From the NCBI RefSeq assembly GCF_016862935.1, contig NZ_BONX01000010.1:62001-126000 (forward strand): a stretch of 64,000 nt of DNA. Direction: 5' to 3'. The DNA is from Plantactinospora mayteni. GTDB taxonomy: Bacteria; Actinomycetota; Actinomycetes; Mycobacteriales; Micromonosporaceae. Position 1 is the first letter of the stretch. Every line of letters begins with the position of its first letter. The notes under the pieces were generated by a model. That model saw only the letters and a program-made list of their open reading frames with translations, was not told the DNA's origin and did not search any database. Positions 27,502-36,796 of the stretch are shown here, piece after piece. Position numbers and translations under genes: made by a program.

Positions 27502-27619
27502 GGCCGCCGCGCACGGGGCCGGGCGATCACCGAACCGGTTCCGCCCTGAACCGCGCGGCGGATGCGCCTCGACGTCCGACGGCGGTCACGAGGGACCGCG
27601 ACGGGAGGCCGGAAAGGCT

Positions 27620-27934
27620 TCACCGCACGGGTCCGTCGCGCAGTTGGCGCAGCCGCGCGTCGACCTCGGAATCGGCCCCGTCCACCAGGAACAACTTGTC
27701 GCGGCTCGCCGCACCGGTACGCAGGCTGACCGCCGCCGGCCGCAGCCGGAGCGCCTCGGCGAGCGCCCGCCGGGCCGCCTCGGTGGCCCGCCCGTCGGCC
27801 GCTGGCGGATGCACCGCGATCACCAGCGCGGGCCCGTACGGGCCGTCGAACCGGCCGCCGACCCGGGCCCGGGACGCGCCGGGCTTGACCCGGACCGCGA
27901 CGGTCAGCGCGGTACGCCCGGTCACGGCGCGCAC
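27620..27934 (-). CDS. DUF167 (YggU-family) protein
   Basis: 104 aa. The signature VAVRVKPGASRARVGG, the central LVIAVHPPAADGRATEAARRALAEAL and RTGAASRDKLFLVDG match the small DUF167 fold. It is often encoded near yggT, yggS and divIVA, as here. Function is unknown in the family. The start could be moved to GTG 27925. Confidence 0.88.
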   Translation of the reverse strand: MRAVTGRTALTVAVRVKPGASRARVGGRFDGPYGPALVIAVHPPAADGRATEAARRALAEALRLRPAAVSLRTGAASRDKLFLVDGADSEVDARLRQLRDGPVR

Positions 27935-27985
27935 ACCGGAACCGCCCGCGCTCCCGGTACGCCGGAGGCCGCCGGCGCCCCGCCG

Positions 27986-28711
27986 TCAGTCCTGGCGCGC
28001 ATCGGTGAGCAGGGCAGTGTCCGGCTCGCAGCGCCCACACGGGGTGAAGCCGAGCTCCACCGCCTCGCTCACCGGAATTGGTTCGCTCTCCCGACCGGAC
28101 AGGTGTGCACAGTCGGCGAGGTGGTAGCGCGGCCGGCCGTCGACCACGTACACGTCGTCCAGCAGGGCGGCGACCAGCGCGGCGTCGGCCTCGGAGACCG
28201 GCTGGGGTGCCGGCTCGTCCGCCGGGACGTCGTCGTCCGGCTCGCCCTGCCCGACCGGACCGGCCGCGGGCGCCTCCGACGCGCCGGCCGGTTGCCGCCA
28301 GCCGGTGTCGTCGTTGTCTGCGCCGGACCGGGTGGCCTGGGCGGGGACCGTGACCTCGACGGGCTCGGTCAGCACCGACCCGCTCTCGGCGAACGGATCG
28401 GCCGCACCGTTCCCACCGAGACGGGGGTCGGTCGGTGCCATCCGGGTGTTGGTCGGTGGCCGGCGACGGCGGGGGTCGCCCGCCTCGCCGCCGCCCCGGG
28501 CGGTCAGCCCGTCGTCGTCGGGACCCTCCGGAGCGAAGCCGCTGGCCGCGCCCCGCACCCCGGCCGCCTGCCGGGCCCCCACCACCAGCGCGACGGCGGC
28601 CAGCAGGCTGACCGCGATCGAGCTGATCAGCAGCCCGCTCGACCCGCTCGCCAGGCCGAGCACCAGCAGCGCGACGGCGGCGAGGATGAGCACCAGACTG
28701 CCGACTATCAC
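27986..28711 (-). CDS. Two-span membrane protein with C-terminal Cys/His motif
   Basis: 241 aa. Two membrane segments at the start (VGSLVLILAAVALLVLGLAS and ISSIAVSLLAAVALVVGA), then a long disordered Pro/Gly/Asp-rich linker. The end reads YHLADCAHLSGRES and GFTPCGRCEPD: a His/Cys and CxxC set that may bind a metal, as in Ada-like methylphosphotriester domains. Such proteins are usual near divIVA in actinomycetes. No catalytic function can be assigned. Confidence 0.75.
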   Translation of the reverse strand: MIVGSLVLILAAVALLVLGLASGSSGLLISSIAVSLLAAVALVVGARQAAGVRGAASGFAPEGPDDDGLTARGGGEAGDPRRRRPPTNTRMAPTDPRLGGNGAADPFAESGSVLTEPVEVTVPAQATRSGADNDDTGWRQPAGASEAPAAGPVGQGEPDDDVPADEPAPQPVSEADAALVAALLDDVYVVDGRPRYHLADCAHLSGRESEPIPVSEAVELGFTPCGRCEPDTALLTDARQD

Positions 28712-28782
28712 GGCTCACCCCCGACGCATCGGTTCCGGTTGTCGTACGGCGTCCTGTCGTACCGCGCTGGTCCCCGAGGGGA

Positions 28783-29595
28783 TCAGCGCCCGGTCTCGAG
28801 TGCGCCGGAGCGCCCGCTCCCGCCGTACGAGTTCGCCAGGCCCGCGGTGGCGAGGCCGGGGGTGCTGCCGCCGGACCGATTGCCGTCGGTCCGGGTCATC
28901 TCCACCTCCAGGCCCTGGCCACGCCCGTCGAGGTCGCGCAACTGGCTCTCCAGGTATGCCTTGAGCCGGGTGCGGTATTCGCGCTCGAACTGCTTGAGCT
29001 CCTCGATGTGCTTCTGGAGTGCGGTGCGCTTGGCGTCCAGGCCGCCCATGGCCTCCTGGTGCCGCTGGCGGGCGTCCCGCTCCAGCGCGTCGGCCTTCGC
29101 CCGCGCCTCGCGGGTGACCTCCTCGGCCTTGGTGCGGGCGTCGGAGAGCAGCTTGTCGGCCTCGCGGCGCGCGTCGGAGACGTGGTCGTCCGCCGTGCGT
29201 TGCGCCATCATCAGCACCCGGAGAGCCTGCTGCTCCCCGTCGGCGCCACCGCCGACCGCCGGACCGCCCTGGGCCCGGACCTGCTCCAGCTCGGCCTGCA
29301 TGGCCCGGGCGGCCTGCTCGGCCTGAGCCTTGTCGCGCTGCACCCGGTCGAGCTGTGCCTTGACGTCGTTGAGCTCGGCGGCCAGTCGGGGGTCGGCGCC
29401 CGGGCCGGCTGGTGCGCCGCCACGACCGCCGCGCTCCACCTGGGCGCGCAGCTCGTTGTTCTCCTCGATCAGACGGGCGAGCTCGCGCTCGACCTCGTCC
29501 AGAAACGCGTCGACTTCCTCCTCGTCGTACCCCCGCTTGCCGATAGGCGGCTTCTTGAAGGCGACGTTGTGCACGTCGGCCGGGGTCAGCGGCAT
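28783..29595 (-). CDS. divIVA: DivIVA/Wag31 polar growth protein
   Basis: 270 aa. The membrane-binding N-terminal domain begins [35 protein letters not shown], the standard Wag31 pattern; two long coiled coils follow (about residues 35-70 and 85-225), separated by a Gly/Pro linker. It marks curved membrane at cell poles and recruits the wall-growth machinery in actinomycetes. RBS GAGGAG precedes the ATG. It sits at the downstream end of the dcw-associated genes, as is usual. Confidence 0.96.
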   Translation of the reverse strand: MPLTPADVHNVAFKKPPIGKRGYDEEEVDAFLDEVERELARLIEENNELRAQVERGGRGGAPAGPGADPRLAAELNDVKAQLDRVQRDKAQAEQAARAMQAELEQVRAQGGPAVGGGADGEQQALRVLMMAQRTADDHVSDARREADKLLSDARTKAEEVTREARAKADALERDARQRHQEAMGGLDAKRTALQKHIEELKQFEREYRTRLKAYLESQLRDLDGRGQGLEVEMTRTDGNRSGGSTPGLATAGLANSYGGSGRSGALETGR

Positions 29596-29647
29596 CGAAA
29601 CTCCTCGGGTCAGTTGCGGCCGCGTGGCACGCCGGTCACCAGGTTGT

Positions 29648-29950
29648 TCAACTGACGATCAACGGCCTTAACACGAACTCCATCAGCACGAACAGGATAA
29701 CCAGGAGCACAAGGGAGGCCAGGTCGATGCTCACGGTACCAATTCGCAATGGAGGGATCACACGCCTCAACGCCTTGAGAGGCGGATCAGTGACGCTCCA
29801 CACCGACTCCATTCCCGCCGACGCTCCCCGGCTCGGCTGCCAGCGGCGACCGTACTGTAGAACGGCACTTAGGACAAACCGGGCCAAAAGCACCAGGAGG
29901 AAGACGTAGAGAATCAGGTAGAGGACCTGAAACAGGATGGACAGAAACAC
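29648..29950 (-). CDS. YggT-family membrane protein
   Basis: 100 aa from GTG 29950. Two hydrophobic regions, [24 protein letters not shown] and [19 protein letters not shown], flank the family signature [25 protein letters not shown]. It lies between sepF and divIVA, the standard place in actinobacteria. Probably linked to envelope or division function; mechanism unknown. Confidence 0.93.
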   Translation of the reverse strand: MFLSILFQVLYLILYVFLLVLLARFVLSAVLQYGRRWQPSRGASAGMESVWSVTDPPLKALRRVIPPLRIGTVSIDLASLVLLVILFVLMEFVLRPLIVS

Positions 29951-29973
29951 GGCAGGCGGATCCCTCGGTCGGG

Positions 29974-30681
29974 CTAACTCAGGCTGAAAAACCCACCCTC
30001 AGCGATCTTGGCCTTGTCCTCCGCGGTGACCTGGACGTTAGCCGGTGAGAGTAGGAACACCCGGTTGGTCACGCGCTCGATCGTACCGCGCAGCCCGAAC
30101 GCCAGACCGGCCGCGAAATCGACCAATCGGCGGGCATCGGCCTCGTCCATCTCGGTGAGGTTGATGATCACCGGGACGCCGTCCCGGAAGTGCTCGCCGA
30201 TGGTGCGGCCCTCGCGGTAGGTCGTGACGTGCAGCGTCGTGATCTGGTAACGCTGCTCCGGCTGCTCGACCGGCAACGGCCGCTCGCGCACCTGGGCCTG
30301 CGGCGCGAGCGCGAGATTGTCCCGGGTCTGGTACGTCAGCGCGGTGGACGGCTCGGCACCGCTCGGCCGGCTGATCGACCGTACGCTGGATCGCTCCGCG
30401 CGATCAGTCCGCTCCGGACGGTCACCATCGGTGCGGTCGTGCTCGACGGACCGACCGACGTTGCGCTCGGCGAGCCGGGTCCGCTCACCGGCCCGCGGCC
30501 GGGGCGGTGGCGGAGCCTCGTCCTGCTCCTCGTCCTCGTCGGCGAACTCGTCGGCGTACCGGCGCTGCCGGTAACGCGACTCGCGGTAGCCACCCTTGTC
30601 GTAGCCACCGTCGTCGTAGGCCCGCTCGTCGTCCTCCTCGACGAGCCCGAGCCAGACCCCCGCCTTGCGCAGTGCACCCAT
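29974..30681 (-). CDS. sepF: Cell division protein SepF
   Basis: 235 aa from ATG 30681, with GGAGGGG upstream; the frame extends to 30762 without homology. Membrane-anchoring start [16 protein letters not shown], a long charged linker (about residues 20-140), and the SepF core with [38 protein letters not shown] and [13 protein letters not shown]. SepF ties FtsZ to the membrane in actinobacteria, which lack FtsA. The start is 194 bases downstream of yggS, more than other junctions here, so a separate promoter is possible. Confidence 0.95.
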   Translation of the reverse strand: MGALRKAGVWLGLVEEDDERAYDDGGYDKGGYRESRYRQRRYADEFADEDEEQDEAPPPPRPRAGERTRLAERNVGRSVEHDRTDGDRPERTDRAERSSVRSISRPSGAEPSTALTYQTRDNLALAPQAQVRERPLPVEQPEQRYQITTLHVTTYREGRTIGEHFRDGVPVIINLTEMDEADARRLVDFAAGLAFGLRGTIERVTNRVFLLSPANVQVTAEDKAKIAEGGFFSLS

Positions 30682-30875
30682 CCCGCGCCCCTCCGTCCGC
30701 CGTGCGACACACACCCCCCGTGCCGTGCCCCTGTCACGCGCGTGAACACTGGCAGTGCCCACCGGCCCGAGACGGCAACCCCTGGCACGACCGTGAAACC
30801 GGTCTCACCCCGACCCCCGCCAGTGGGGATGTCGCCTCAAACAACACTGATGTAGTTTGGTGTCCAGTTGTCAGG

Positions 30876-31625
30876 CTACCGCAGCGTGCTACGCATTCCG
30901 AGCAACGCGCTGCCGATCCGCACATGTGTCGCGCCGTAGGCGATCGCCGCCTCCAGGTCACCACTCATCCCGGCCGACACCGCGACCGCCGCCGGATATT
31001 CGGCCCGCAGCCTGGCGGCGACCTCGGCCAACCTGGCGAAGGCGGGCTCCGGGTCCGTCCCGAGCGGGGCGACCGCCATCACCCCGGCCAGGCGCAGCGC
31101 CTCCGATCCGGCCACCGCCGCCGCGACCGCGTCGACCCCCCGGTCCGGGTCGTCACCGCCGACCAGCGCACCGCCCCGCTCGGCGGCGCCGTCCAGGTTG
31201 ACCTGGACCAGCACCTCCAGCGGATGCTCCCGGTGCCGCCGCGCCGCGTCGGCGAGGGCGCCGGCCAGCCGCACGCTGTCCACCGAGTGCACCAGGTCGG
31301 CGTACCGGACGACCGAGCGGGCCTTGTTGCGCTGGAGCTGCCCGACGAAGTGCCAGCGCACCCGGGTACCGGTCGCCGCCACCTCGGCCGCCTTCGGCGC
31401 GGCCTCCTGGTCGCGGTTCTCCGCCACGTCGCGTACGTCCAGCCCGGCCAGCAGCGCCACGTCGGAGGCCGGATAGGTCTTGGTCACCGCGACCATGGTG
31501 ACGTCGGCCGGATCCCGGCCCGCCGAGGCGCAGGCGGCGTCGATCCGGGAGCGTACCCGGGCCAGGTTGGCCGCGAGTTCTGCCCGGCGCTGGTCGTCCG
31601 GCGCCGGGAGGGGTGGTTCGGTCAT
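30876..31625 (-). CDS. YggS-family PLP homeostasis protein
   Basis: 249 aa. An alanine-racemase-like barrel that carries PLP without known catalysis. The PLP lysine is in VTMVAVTKTYPASDVALL (near residue 49), and WHFVGQLQRNKARSV, VLVQVNLDGAAERGG and SAGMSGDLEAAIAYGATHVRIGSALLG are diagnostic. It starts eight bases after the ftsZ stop. In many actinobacteria a PgeF gene lies between ftsZ and yggS; here it is absent. Confidence 0.94.
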   Translation of the reverse strand: MTEPPLPAPDDQRRAELAANLARVRSRIDAACASAGRDPADVTMVAVTKTYPASDVALLAGLDVRDVAENRDQEAAPKAAEVAATGTRVRWHFVGQLQRNKARSVVRYADLVHSVDSVRLAGALADAARRHREHPLEVLVQVNLDGAAERGGALVGGDDPDRGVDAVAAAVAGSEALRLAGVMAVAPLGTDPEPAFARLAEVAARLRAEYPAAVAVSAGMSGDLEAAIAYGATHVRIGSALLGMRSTLR

Positions 31626-31633
31626 CTGGTGGC

Positions 31634-32731
31634 TCAGGAACCGTTCTTGAGGAAGTCCGGCACGTCCACGTCGTCGAAGAGCACCCGACGCGGGGTCTGT
31701 ACCGGCGGCGGAGGCGGCGGCGAGACCGGCGCGACGGCCGGCGGGCTGACCTTACGGGCCTGCTCCACCGGCTTGTAGGCCGGGGCACCGCCGTCGAAGC
31801 CCGCCGCGATCACGGTCACCCGGACCTCGTCGCCGAGCGCGTCGTCGATGACGGCACCGAAGATGATGTTCGCGTCCGGGTGGGCGGCGTCGGTGACCAG
31901 CTGCGCCGCGTCGTTGATCTCGAAGAGGCCGAGGTCGGAGCCGCCGGCGATGGAGAGCAGCACGCCCCGGGCACCGTCCATGCTCTGCTCCAGCAGCGGG
32001 CTGGAGATGGCCGCCTCGGCCGCCTCCACCGCCCGGTTGTCGCCCCGGGCGCTGCCGATGCCCATCAGTGCGCTGCCCGCGCCGCTCATCACGCTCTTGA
32101 CGTCGGCGAAGTCCAGGTTGATCAGGCCCGGCGTGGTGATCAGGTCGGTGATCCCCTGCACACCGGAGAGCAGTACCTGGTCGGCCTGCCGGAAGGCGTC
32201 CATCATGCTGATGCCGCGGTCACCGAGGGCGAGCAGCCGGTCGTTCGGGATGACGATCAGGGTGTCGCACTGGTTGCGCAGCTCGTCGATGCCGGCCTCG
32301 GCCTGCACCTGCCGGCGCTTGCCCTCGAACGAGAACGGCCGGGTCACGACACCGATGGTGAGCGCGCCCAGCTTGCGGGCGATGTTCGCCACCACCGGCG
32401 CCCCGCCGGTACCCGTACCGCCGCCCTCGCCGCAGGTCACGAAGACCATGTCGGCGCCCTTGAGTACCTCCTCGATCTCGTCGCGGTGGTCCTCGGCGGC
32501 GTTCTTGCCGACGTCCGGGTTGGCGCCGGCGCCCAGCCCCCGGGTCAGCTCCCGACCCACGTCGAGCTTGACGTCGGCGTCGCTCATCAGCAGGGCCTGG
32601 GCATCGGTGTTGATCGCGATGAACTCGACGCCCTTGAGCCCGACCTCGATCATCCGGTTCACGGCGTTGACGCCGCCGCCGCCGATGCCGACGACCTTGA
32701 TGACCGCCAGGTAGTTGTGCGGAGGTGTCAT
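31634..32731 (-). CDS. ftsZ: Cell division GTPase FtsZ
   Basis: 365 aa from ATG 32731 with AAAGGA upstream. Tubulin-like GTPase that builds the septal ring. The GTP-binding glycine loop [15 protein letters not shown] (near 100-114), NTDAQAL, and the T7 loop [15 protein letters not shown] are intact. The C-terminal linker is Pro-rich and the end [13 protein letters not shown] is the tail peptide bound by SepF and other partners. It has its own predicted promoter (32840-32868) in the roughly 300-base gap after ftsQ. Confidence 0.98.
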   Translation of the reverse strand: MTPPHNYLAVIKVVGIGGGGVNAVNRMIEVGLKGVEFIAINTDAQALLMSDADVKLDVGRELTRGLGAGANPDVGKNAAEDHRDEIEEVLKGADMVFVTCGEGGGTGTGGAPVVANIARKLGALTIGVVTRPFSFEGKRRQVQAEAGIDELRNQCDTLIVIPNDRLLALGDRGISMMDAFRQADQVLLSGVQGITDLITTPGLINLDFADVKSVMSGAGSALMGIGSARGDNRAVEAAEAAISSPLLEQSMDGARGVLLSIAGGSDLGLFEINDAAQLVTDAAHPDANIIFGAVIDDALGDEVRVTVIAAGFDGGAPAYKPVEQARKVSPPAVAPVSPPPPPPVQTPRRVLFDDVDVPDFLKNGS

Positions 32732-32839
32732 CGGGGTCCTTTCCTTCGATCTCGGCGGGGGGCCGCCCACCCCGCCCGGCGATCCGCCGGAGCATTGCCG
32801 ACGACCATTCGGTACGAGGAGGCGAAGGGTAACCCTCAC

Positions 32840-32868
32840 CCTCTACTAGAGGCTTACAGTTATGTCAA
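32840..32868 (-). promoter_or_regulatory. ftsZ promoter with dyad over the -10
   Basis: Minus strand: TTGACA (32868-32863), 17-base spacer, TAGAGG (32845-32840). A perfect dyad, CCTCTA-G-TAGAGG, covers the -10 and the end of the spacer. The leader to the ATG is about 100 bases. The rest of 32732-33028 shows no gene. Confidence 0.65.
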
Positions 32869-33028
32869 CCATTTGATCCTCTCGGGGCAACGTATGCGGA
32901 CGCGCGGCCGAACCCAAGGACCTGCGCGGCGTGTCGGCACGCCCGCCGACAAACGTCACCGGCGAGCCGGCCGGCCGGCGTGTCGACGCGACCGACCGGC
33001 GGGCGGGAGACGCCGTCCGACCACCCGG

Positions 33029-33976
33029 TCAGCGGATGGTCACCACGTCCGGCGTCCGTACGTCGATGGTGTCCCCCTCGCGCGCCAGCAACGACGTCGC
33101 CACCTGGGCTTTGGTGTCGCTGCGCGAGGCGTCGCCCCAGAGCACCGTACGGCCGCCGCGCAGCTTGACGGTGATCCGGGCCGGACCCTCCACCACCAAC
33201 TCGGTGAGACGGTCCCGCAGTTCCGGGGTCAGGTTGGCGAGCACCGTCAGCGCACCTCGGGTGGCGGCGTCGTCGGGGCCGGGCGTGCCCAGCCGGGCCA
33301 ACGGCAGCCCGGTCGGCCGGTCCGAACGGGTCTGGAAGACCACCCCGGAGGCGTCGAGTACGAGGAAGCGCCGGTTCTGCGGCACCACCGCGACCGGGGT
33401 ACGTTCCACCAGCTCGACCCGGAGGGTGTTCGGCCACTGCCGGGACACCGTCACCCGGGCCACCGGCGGCAGCTCGGCGACCCGGGCCCGTACCGCGTCG
33501 ACGTCGACCCGGGCCAGCGGGACGCCCTCGGTCAGCCGGGCCGCCTGGCGTACCTGGTCGTCGGTGACCAGGGTGGCGCCGACGACCCGGAGAGTGCGGA
33601 AGCCGAGGAGCGGGGTGCCGTACACGACTCCGGCACCGGCCAGGCTGAGCGCGAGCACTCCGGCGAGCACGGTCCAGGGCAGCGCGGCGCGTACCCGGCG
33701 TTGCCGGGCCCGGCGGGTGAACCGACGTACCGAGGGCGGCACCGCGTCGGTGCCGGCCCGGACCAGCCGCCAGCTCCGGTCGGCGCCGCGACCCGTACCC
33801 GATCGGCCGGTCCCCGGACGGCCCGCGCCGGAACGGGCGCCGCCGGAGCCCGGACCGCCCCGGGCGGAGCGGCCCGCGCCACGCCCACCGGCTCCCCGGC
33901 CACCCGGCGGAGGACCGCCGGAGCGACCTCCCGGCGCCGGACCTCCGGACCGGCCCCGGGAGGTGCCCGGGCTCAT
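33029..33976 (-). CDS. ftsQ: Cell division protein FtsQ
   Basis: 315 aa. A Gly/Arg/Pro-rich cytoplasmic part (about residues 1-95), a single membrane segment (LPWTVLAGVLALSLAGAGVVYG), then the POTRA domain (LRVVGATLVTDDQVRQAARL) and FtsQ domain (VSRQWPNTLRVELVERTPVAVV). It links early and late divisome proteins outside the membrane. ATG 33976 overlaps the murC stop as ATGA. The cytoplasmic part is longer than in most bacteria. Confidence 0.93.
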   Translation of the reverse strand: MSPGTSRGRSGGPAPGGRSGGPPPGGRGAGGRGAGRSARGGPGSGGARSGAGRPGTGRSGTGRGADRSWRLVRAGTDAVPPSVRRFTRRARQRRVRAALPWTVLAGVLALSLAGAGVVYGTPLLGFRTLRVVGATLVTDDQVRQAARLTEGVPLARVDVDAVRARVAELPPVARVTVSRQWPNTLRVELVERTPVAVVPQNRRFLVLDASGVVFQTRSDRPTGLPLARLGTPGPDDAATRGALTVLANLTPELRDRLTELVVEGPARITVKLRGGRTVLWGDASRSDTKAQVATSLLAREGDTIDVRTPDVVTIR

Positions 33977-35472
33977 CCGGCGTCGCTGGCTGCCCCGGCG
34001 CCGCGCGGGGTCGCCCCGGTCTCCGGCCCGGCGGCCACCTGCTGCCCGGTGGCCGAGCCGCCGACCAGCACGTCGAGCAGTTCGTCGCCCATCAGCGAGA
34101 TCGGCGGCGCGCCCATCGTCACCACCACATCACCCCGGCGGGCCCGGCGGGCGACCTCGGCCGGTACGTCCTCCCAGACGGGCAGGAAGATCTTCTGCTC
34201 GGCCGGCAGGTCGATCGCGTCGGTCAGCGCCGCCCCGCCCTCGCCGGGCGCCCGCACCTCGCCCGGGCCGAAGACCTCCAGCATCACCACCTCGTCGGCG
34301 AGGCCGAGCGCGGTGGCCAGCTCGGCCTGGAGGTCCCGGGTCCGGTAGACCCGGTACGGCTGGAAGACGACGATCAGCCGACCGTCGCCGGCCACCTCGC
34401 GCAGGGTCTTCAGCGCGGCGGTCATCGAGGTCGGGTGGTAGGCGTACTCGTCGTAGACCTGGACGCCGGCCACCACCCCCTTGCGCTCGAACCGGCGGCG
34501 TACCCCGGGGAAGGCTGCCAGCGTCGACGTGACGGAATCCATCGGCAGGCCGAGCTTGCCCGCGGTGAGCACCGCCGAGGCGCTGTTCAGCCCGATGTGC
34601 GCGCCGGGCACCGGCAGCCGGATCTCGCCCAGCGCCTCGCCGTGCAGGGTGGCGAGATAGCGTACGCCGCCAGCCGACGACGCCACGTCGGTCAGCCGCA
34701 GGTCGGCGTCGGCGGCGGTGCCGTACGTGTACACGGTCCGCCCCTCGGCGCGCAGCGTCTCGGCCATCCGCGCGGTGCCCGGGTCGTCCGCACAGGTCAC
34801 CACGAACCCCTCCGGGTCGGTCAGCCGGGCGAAGTCGGCGAACGCCTCCTCCAGGCCGGCGTAGTCGCCGTAGGTGTTGAGGTGGTCCTCGTCGATGTTC
34901 GTGATGATCGAGACGTACGGCCGGTAGAGCAGGAAGGACCTGTCGCTCTCGTCGGCCTCGGCGACGAAGTATTCCCCGCTGCCGTGGTGGGCGTTCGAGC
35001 CCACCTCGGAGATCTCGCCGCCGATCACGAACGACGGGTCCTGGCCGGCGTGCTGGAGGATCAGCGTCACCATCGAGGTGGTGGTGGTCTTGCCGTGCGT
35101 ACCGGCGACCGCGATGGTGCGCCGGCCGGTCATCGCGGCGGCCAGCGCCTCCGACCGGTGCAGCACCCGCAGCCCGCGTTCCCGGGCGGCGACCAGCTCC
35201 AGGTGGTCCTGCGGAATCGCGGTGGAGTAGACCACGGTGTCGACGCCGTCCAGGTTGGTCGGCGCGTGGCTCATGTGGATGGTGCCGCCCAGCGCCCGCA
35301 GCCCGGCCAGCGCCGGCCACTCCCGCAGCTCACTGCCGGAGACCTGGAGGCCCCGGGTGAGGAGCAGCCGGGCCAGGCCGCTCATGCCGACCCCGCCGAC
35401 CCCGATCAGGTGGATGCGACCCAGGTCCTCGGCGGAGAGCGTGCCGACCGGGCTGAACTGCGCGGTGTTCAT
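33973..35472 (-). CDS. murC: UDP-N-acetylmuramate--L-alanine ligase
   Basis: 499 aa. Adds L-Ala to UDP-MurNAc. The N-terminal Rossmann-like UDP-binding motif IHLIGVGGVGMSGLARLLL, the ATP loop VAGTHGKTTTTSMV, DEDHLNTYG and VYDEYAYHPTSM are all intact. Translationally coupled to ftsQ. The gap to murG upstream holds a duplicated 60-bp repeat. Confidence 0.97.
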   Translation of the reverse strand: MNTAQFSPVGTLSAEDLGRIHLIGVGGVGMSGLARLLLTRGLQVSGSELREWPALAGLRALGGTIHMSHAPTNLDGVDTVVYSTAIPQDHLELVAARERGLRVLHRSEALAAAMTGRRTIAVAGTHGKTTTTSMVTLILQHAGQDPSFVIGGEISEVGSNAHHGSGEYFVAEADESDRSFLLYRPYVSIITNIDEDHLNTYGDYAGLEEAFADFARLTDPEGFVVTCADDPGTARMAETLRAEGRTVYTYGTAADADLRLTDVASSAGGVRYLATLHGEALGEIRLPVPGAHIGLNSASAVLTAGKLGLPMDSVTSTLAAFPGVRRRFERKGVVAGVQVYDEYAYHPTSMTAALKTLREVAGDGRLIVVFQPYRVYRTRDLQAELATALGLADEVVMLEVFGPGEVRAPGEGGAALTDAIDLPAEQKIFLPVWEDVPAEVARRARRGDVVVTMGAPPISLMGDELLDVLVGGSATGQQVAAGPETGATPRGAGAASDAG

Positions 35473-35571
35473 GACACCAGCCTTCCACTCGGAATGCGTC
35501 CGGTCACCGGGTTGCGCACCTCGGCCGCCCCCGATCCGGCGACCGCCCCGCTCGGCACGCCCGACACACTC

Positions 35572-35691
35572 ATCGGGCTGGCCGTCGTTCGCGACTGCGG
35601 GGCTCGCAAACCCGGCTCACTCCTCGCGCTCACCGGGCTGGCCGTCGTTCGCGACTGCGGGGCTCGCAAACCCGGCTCACTCCTCGCGCTC
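35572..35691. repeat. Two tandem copies of a 60-bp repeat between murG and murC
   Basis: Bases 35572-35631 and 35632-35691 are nearly identical (GGGCTGGCCGTCGTTCGCGA at the start of the unit, CCTCGCGCTCA at the end). The array ends at the murG stop codon. Read on the minus strand one frame gives SARSEPGLRAPQSRTTAS twice. I recall sequences of this kind scattered at gene boundaries in Micromonospora genomes, so this may be a mobile REP-like unit; that recollection needs a genome search. Confidence 0.85.
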
Positions 35692-36796
35692 ATCCGGCCA
35701 CTGCCTCGTAGACGAAGTCGAGCAGCGCCTCGTCGCCGTCGCGCCGACCGTACCCGGCGGCGGCGGCACCCATCGCGGCCAGCCGGCGCGGGTCGCGGAT
35801 CAGCGGGATCACGGTGTGCTCGACCCAGGCCGCCGTCATCTCGGAATCGTCGACCAGCAGCCCGCCGCCGGCCTCGACCACCGGCAGGGCGTTGCGCTTC
35901 TGCTCCTGGTTGCTGTGCGGGTACGGCACGTAGACCGTGGGCAGCCCGATCGCCGCCACCTCGGCGCAGGTCATCGCCCCGCCCCGGCCCAGCATCAGGT
36001 CGGCGGCGGCGTAGCCCAACTCCATCTGGGAGAGGTACGGCAGCGTCACGTACGGCACCGGCAGGTCGTGCGGGACGTTGACCGGCTCGTTGCGGGCGCC
36101 GATCACGTGCAGTACCTGCACCCCGGCGGCGGCGAGCGACTTGGCCGCACCGGCCACCGCCAGGTTGATCGAGCGGGCGCCCTGCGAACCGCCGGCCACG
36201 AAGAGGGTCGGCAGGTCCGGGTGCAGGCCGAACTGCTGGCGCGCCGCCGCCCGGTGTGCCACCCGGTCGATGCCGGTGATGCCGCGCCGCAGCGGCACCC
36301 CGACCACCCGGGCGTTGCGCAGCGACTCGGCCTGGGCCGGCTGGTGCGGGAAGCCGACCGCCACGTGCTTGGTGAACTTCATGCCGAGCCGGTTGGCCAC
36401 CCCCGGCGGCACGTTCACCTCGTGGATCACGATCGGCAGCTCCCGGCGCCACGCCGCCAGGTAGGCGGGCACCGAGACGTAGCCGCCGAACCCGATGACG
36501 ACGTTGGCGCGTACCTCGTCGATCACCTTTCCGGCGGCCCGGGCGGCTTTCCACATCCGGTCCGGCGTACGCATCAGGTTCATGTTGACGGACCGGGGGA
36601 GCTGATAGGCCGGGATCTGCCGCAGATCGTAGCCGTGCGGCGGGATCAGGTCGTTTTCCAAGCCTTTCGGGGTGCCGACGCAGGTGATCCGTACTCCCGG
36701 GTCGTGCCGGCGCAGGCAGTCGGCGAAGGCCAGCAACGGGTAGATGTGCCCACCCGTGCCTCCTCCCGCTAGCACCACCGACCGCAGCGGACCCAT
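35690..36796 (-). CDS. murG: Lipid II-forming GlcNAc transferase MurG
   Basis: 368 aa. Transfers GlcNAc to lipid I on the inner membrane face. VLAGGGTGGHIYPLLAFADCL at the start, VVIGFGGYVSVPAYLA, FVAGGSQGARSINLAV, and the donor-binding LGRGGAMTCAEVAAIGLPTVYVPYPHSNQEQK. ATG 36796 overlaps the ftsW stop. The 3' end abuts the 60-bp tandem repeat. Confidence 0.96.
   Translation of the reverse strand: MGPLRSVVLAGGGTGGHIYPLLAFADCLRRHDPGVRITCVGTPKGLENDLIPPHGYDLRQIPAYQLPRSVNMNLMRTPDRMWKAARAAGKVIDEVRANVVIGFGGYVSVPAYLAAWRRELPIVIHEVNVPPGVANRLGMKFTKHVAVGFPHQPAQAESLRNARVVGVPLRRGITGIDRVAHRAAARQQFGLHPDLPTLFVAGGSQGARSINLAVAGAAKSLAAAGVQVLHVIGARNEPVNVPHDLPVPYVTLPYLSQMELGYAAADLMLGRGGAMTCAEVAAIGLPTVYVPYPHSNQEQKRNALPVVEAGGGLLVDDSEMTAAWVEHTVIPLIRDPRRLAAMGAAAAGYGRRDGDEALLDFVYEAVAG

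Noticed and set aside
35469-35680. Coding of SARSEPGLRAPQSR repeats as an N-terminal extension of MurC or a small peptide
   Set aside because: MurC has a proper start at 35472. The repeat is better explained as dispersed non-coding DNA.
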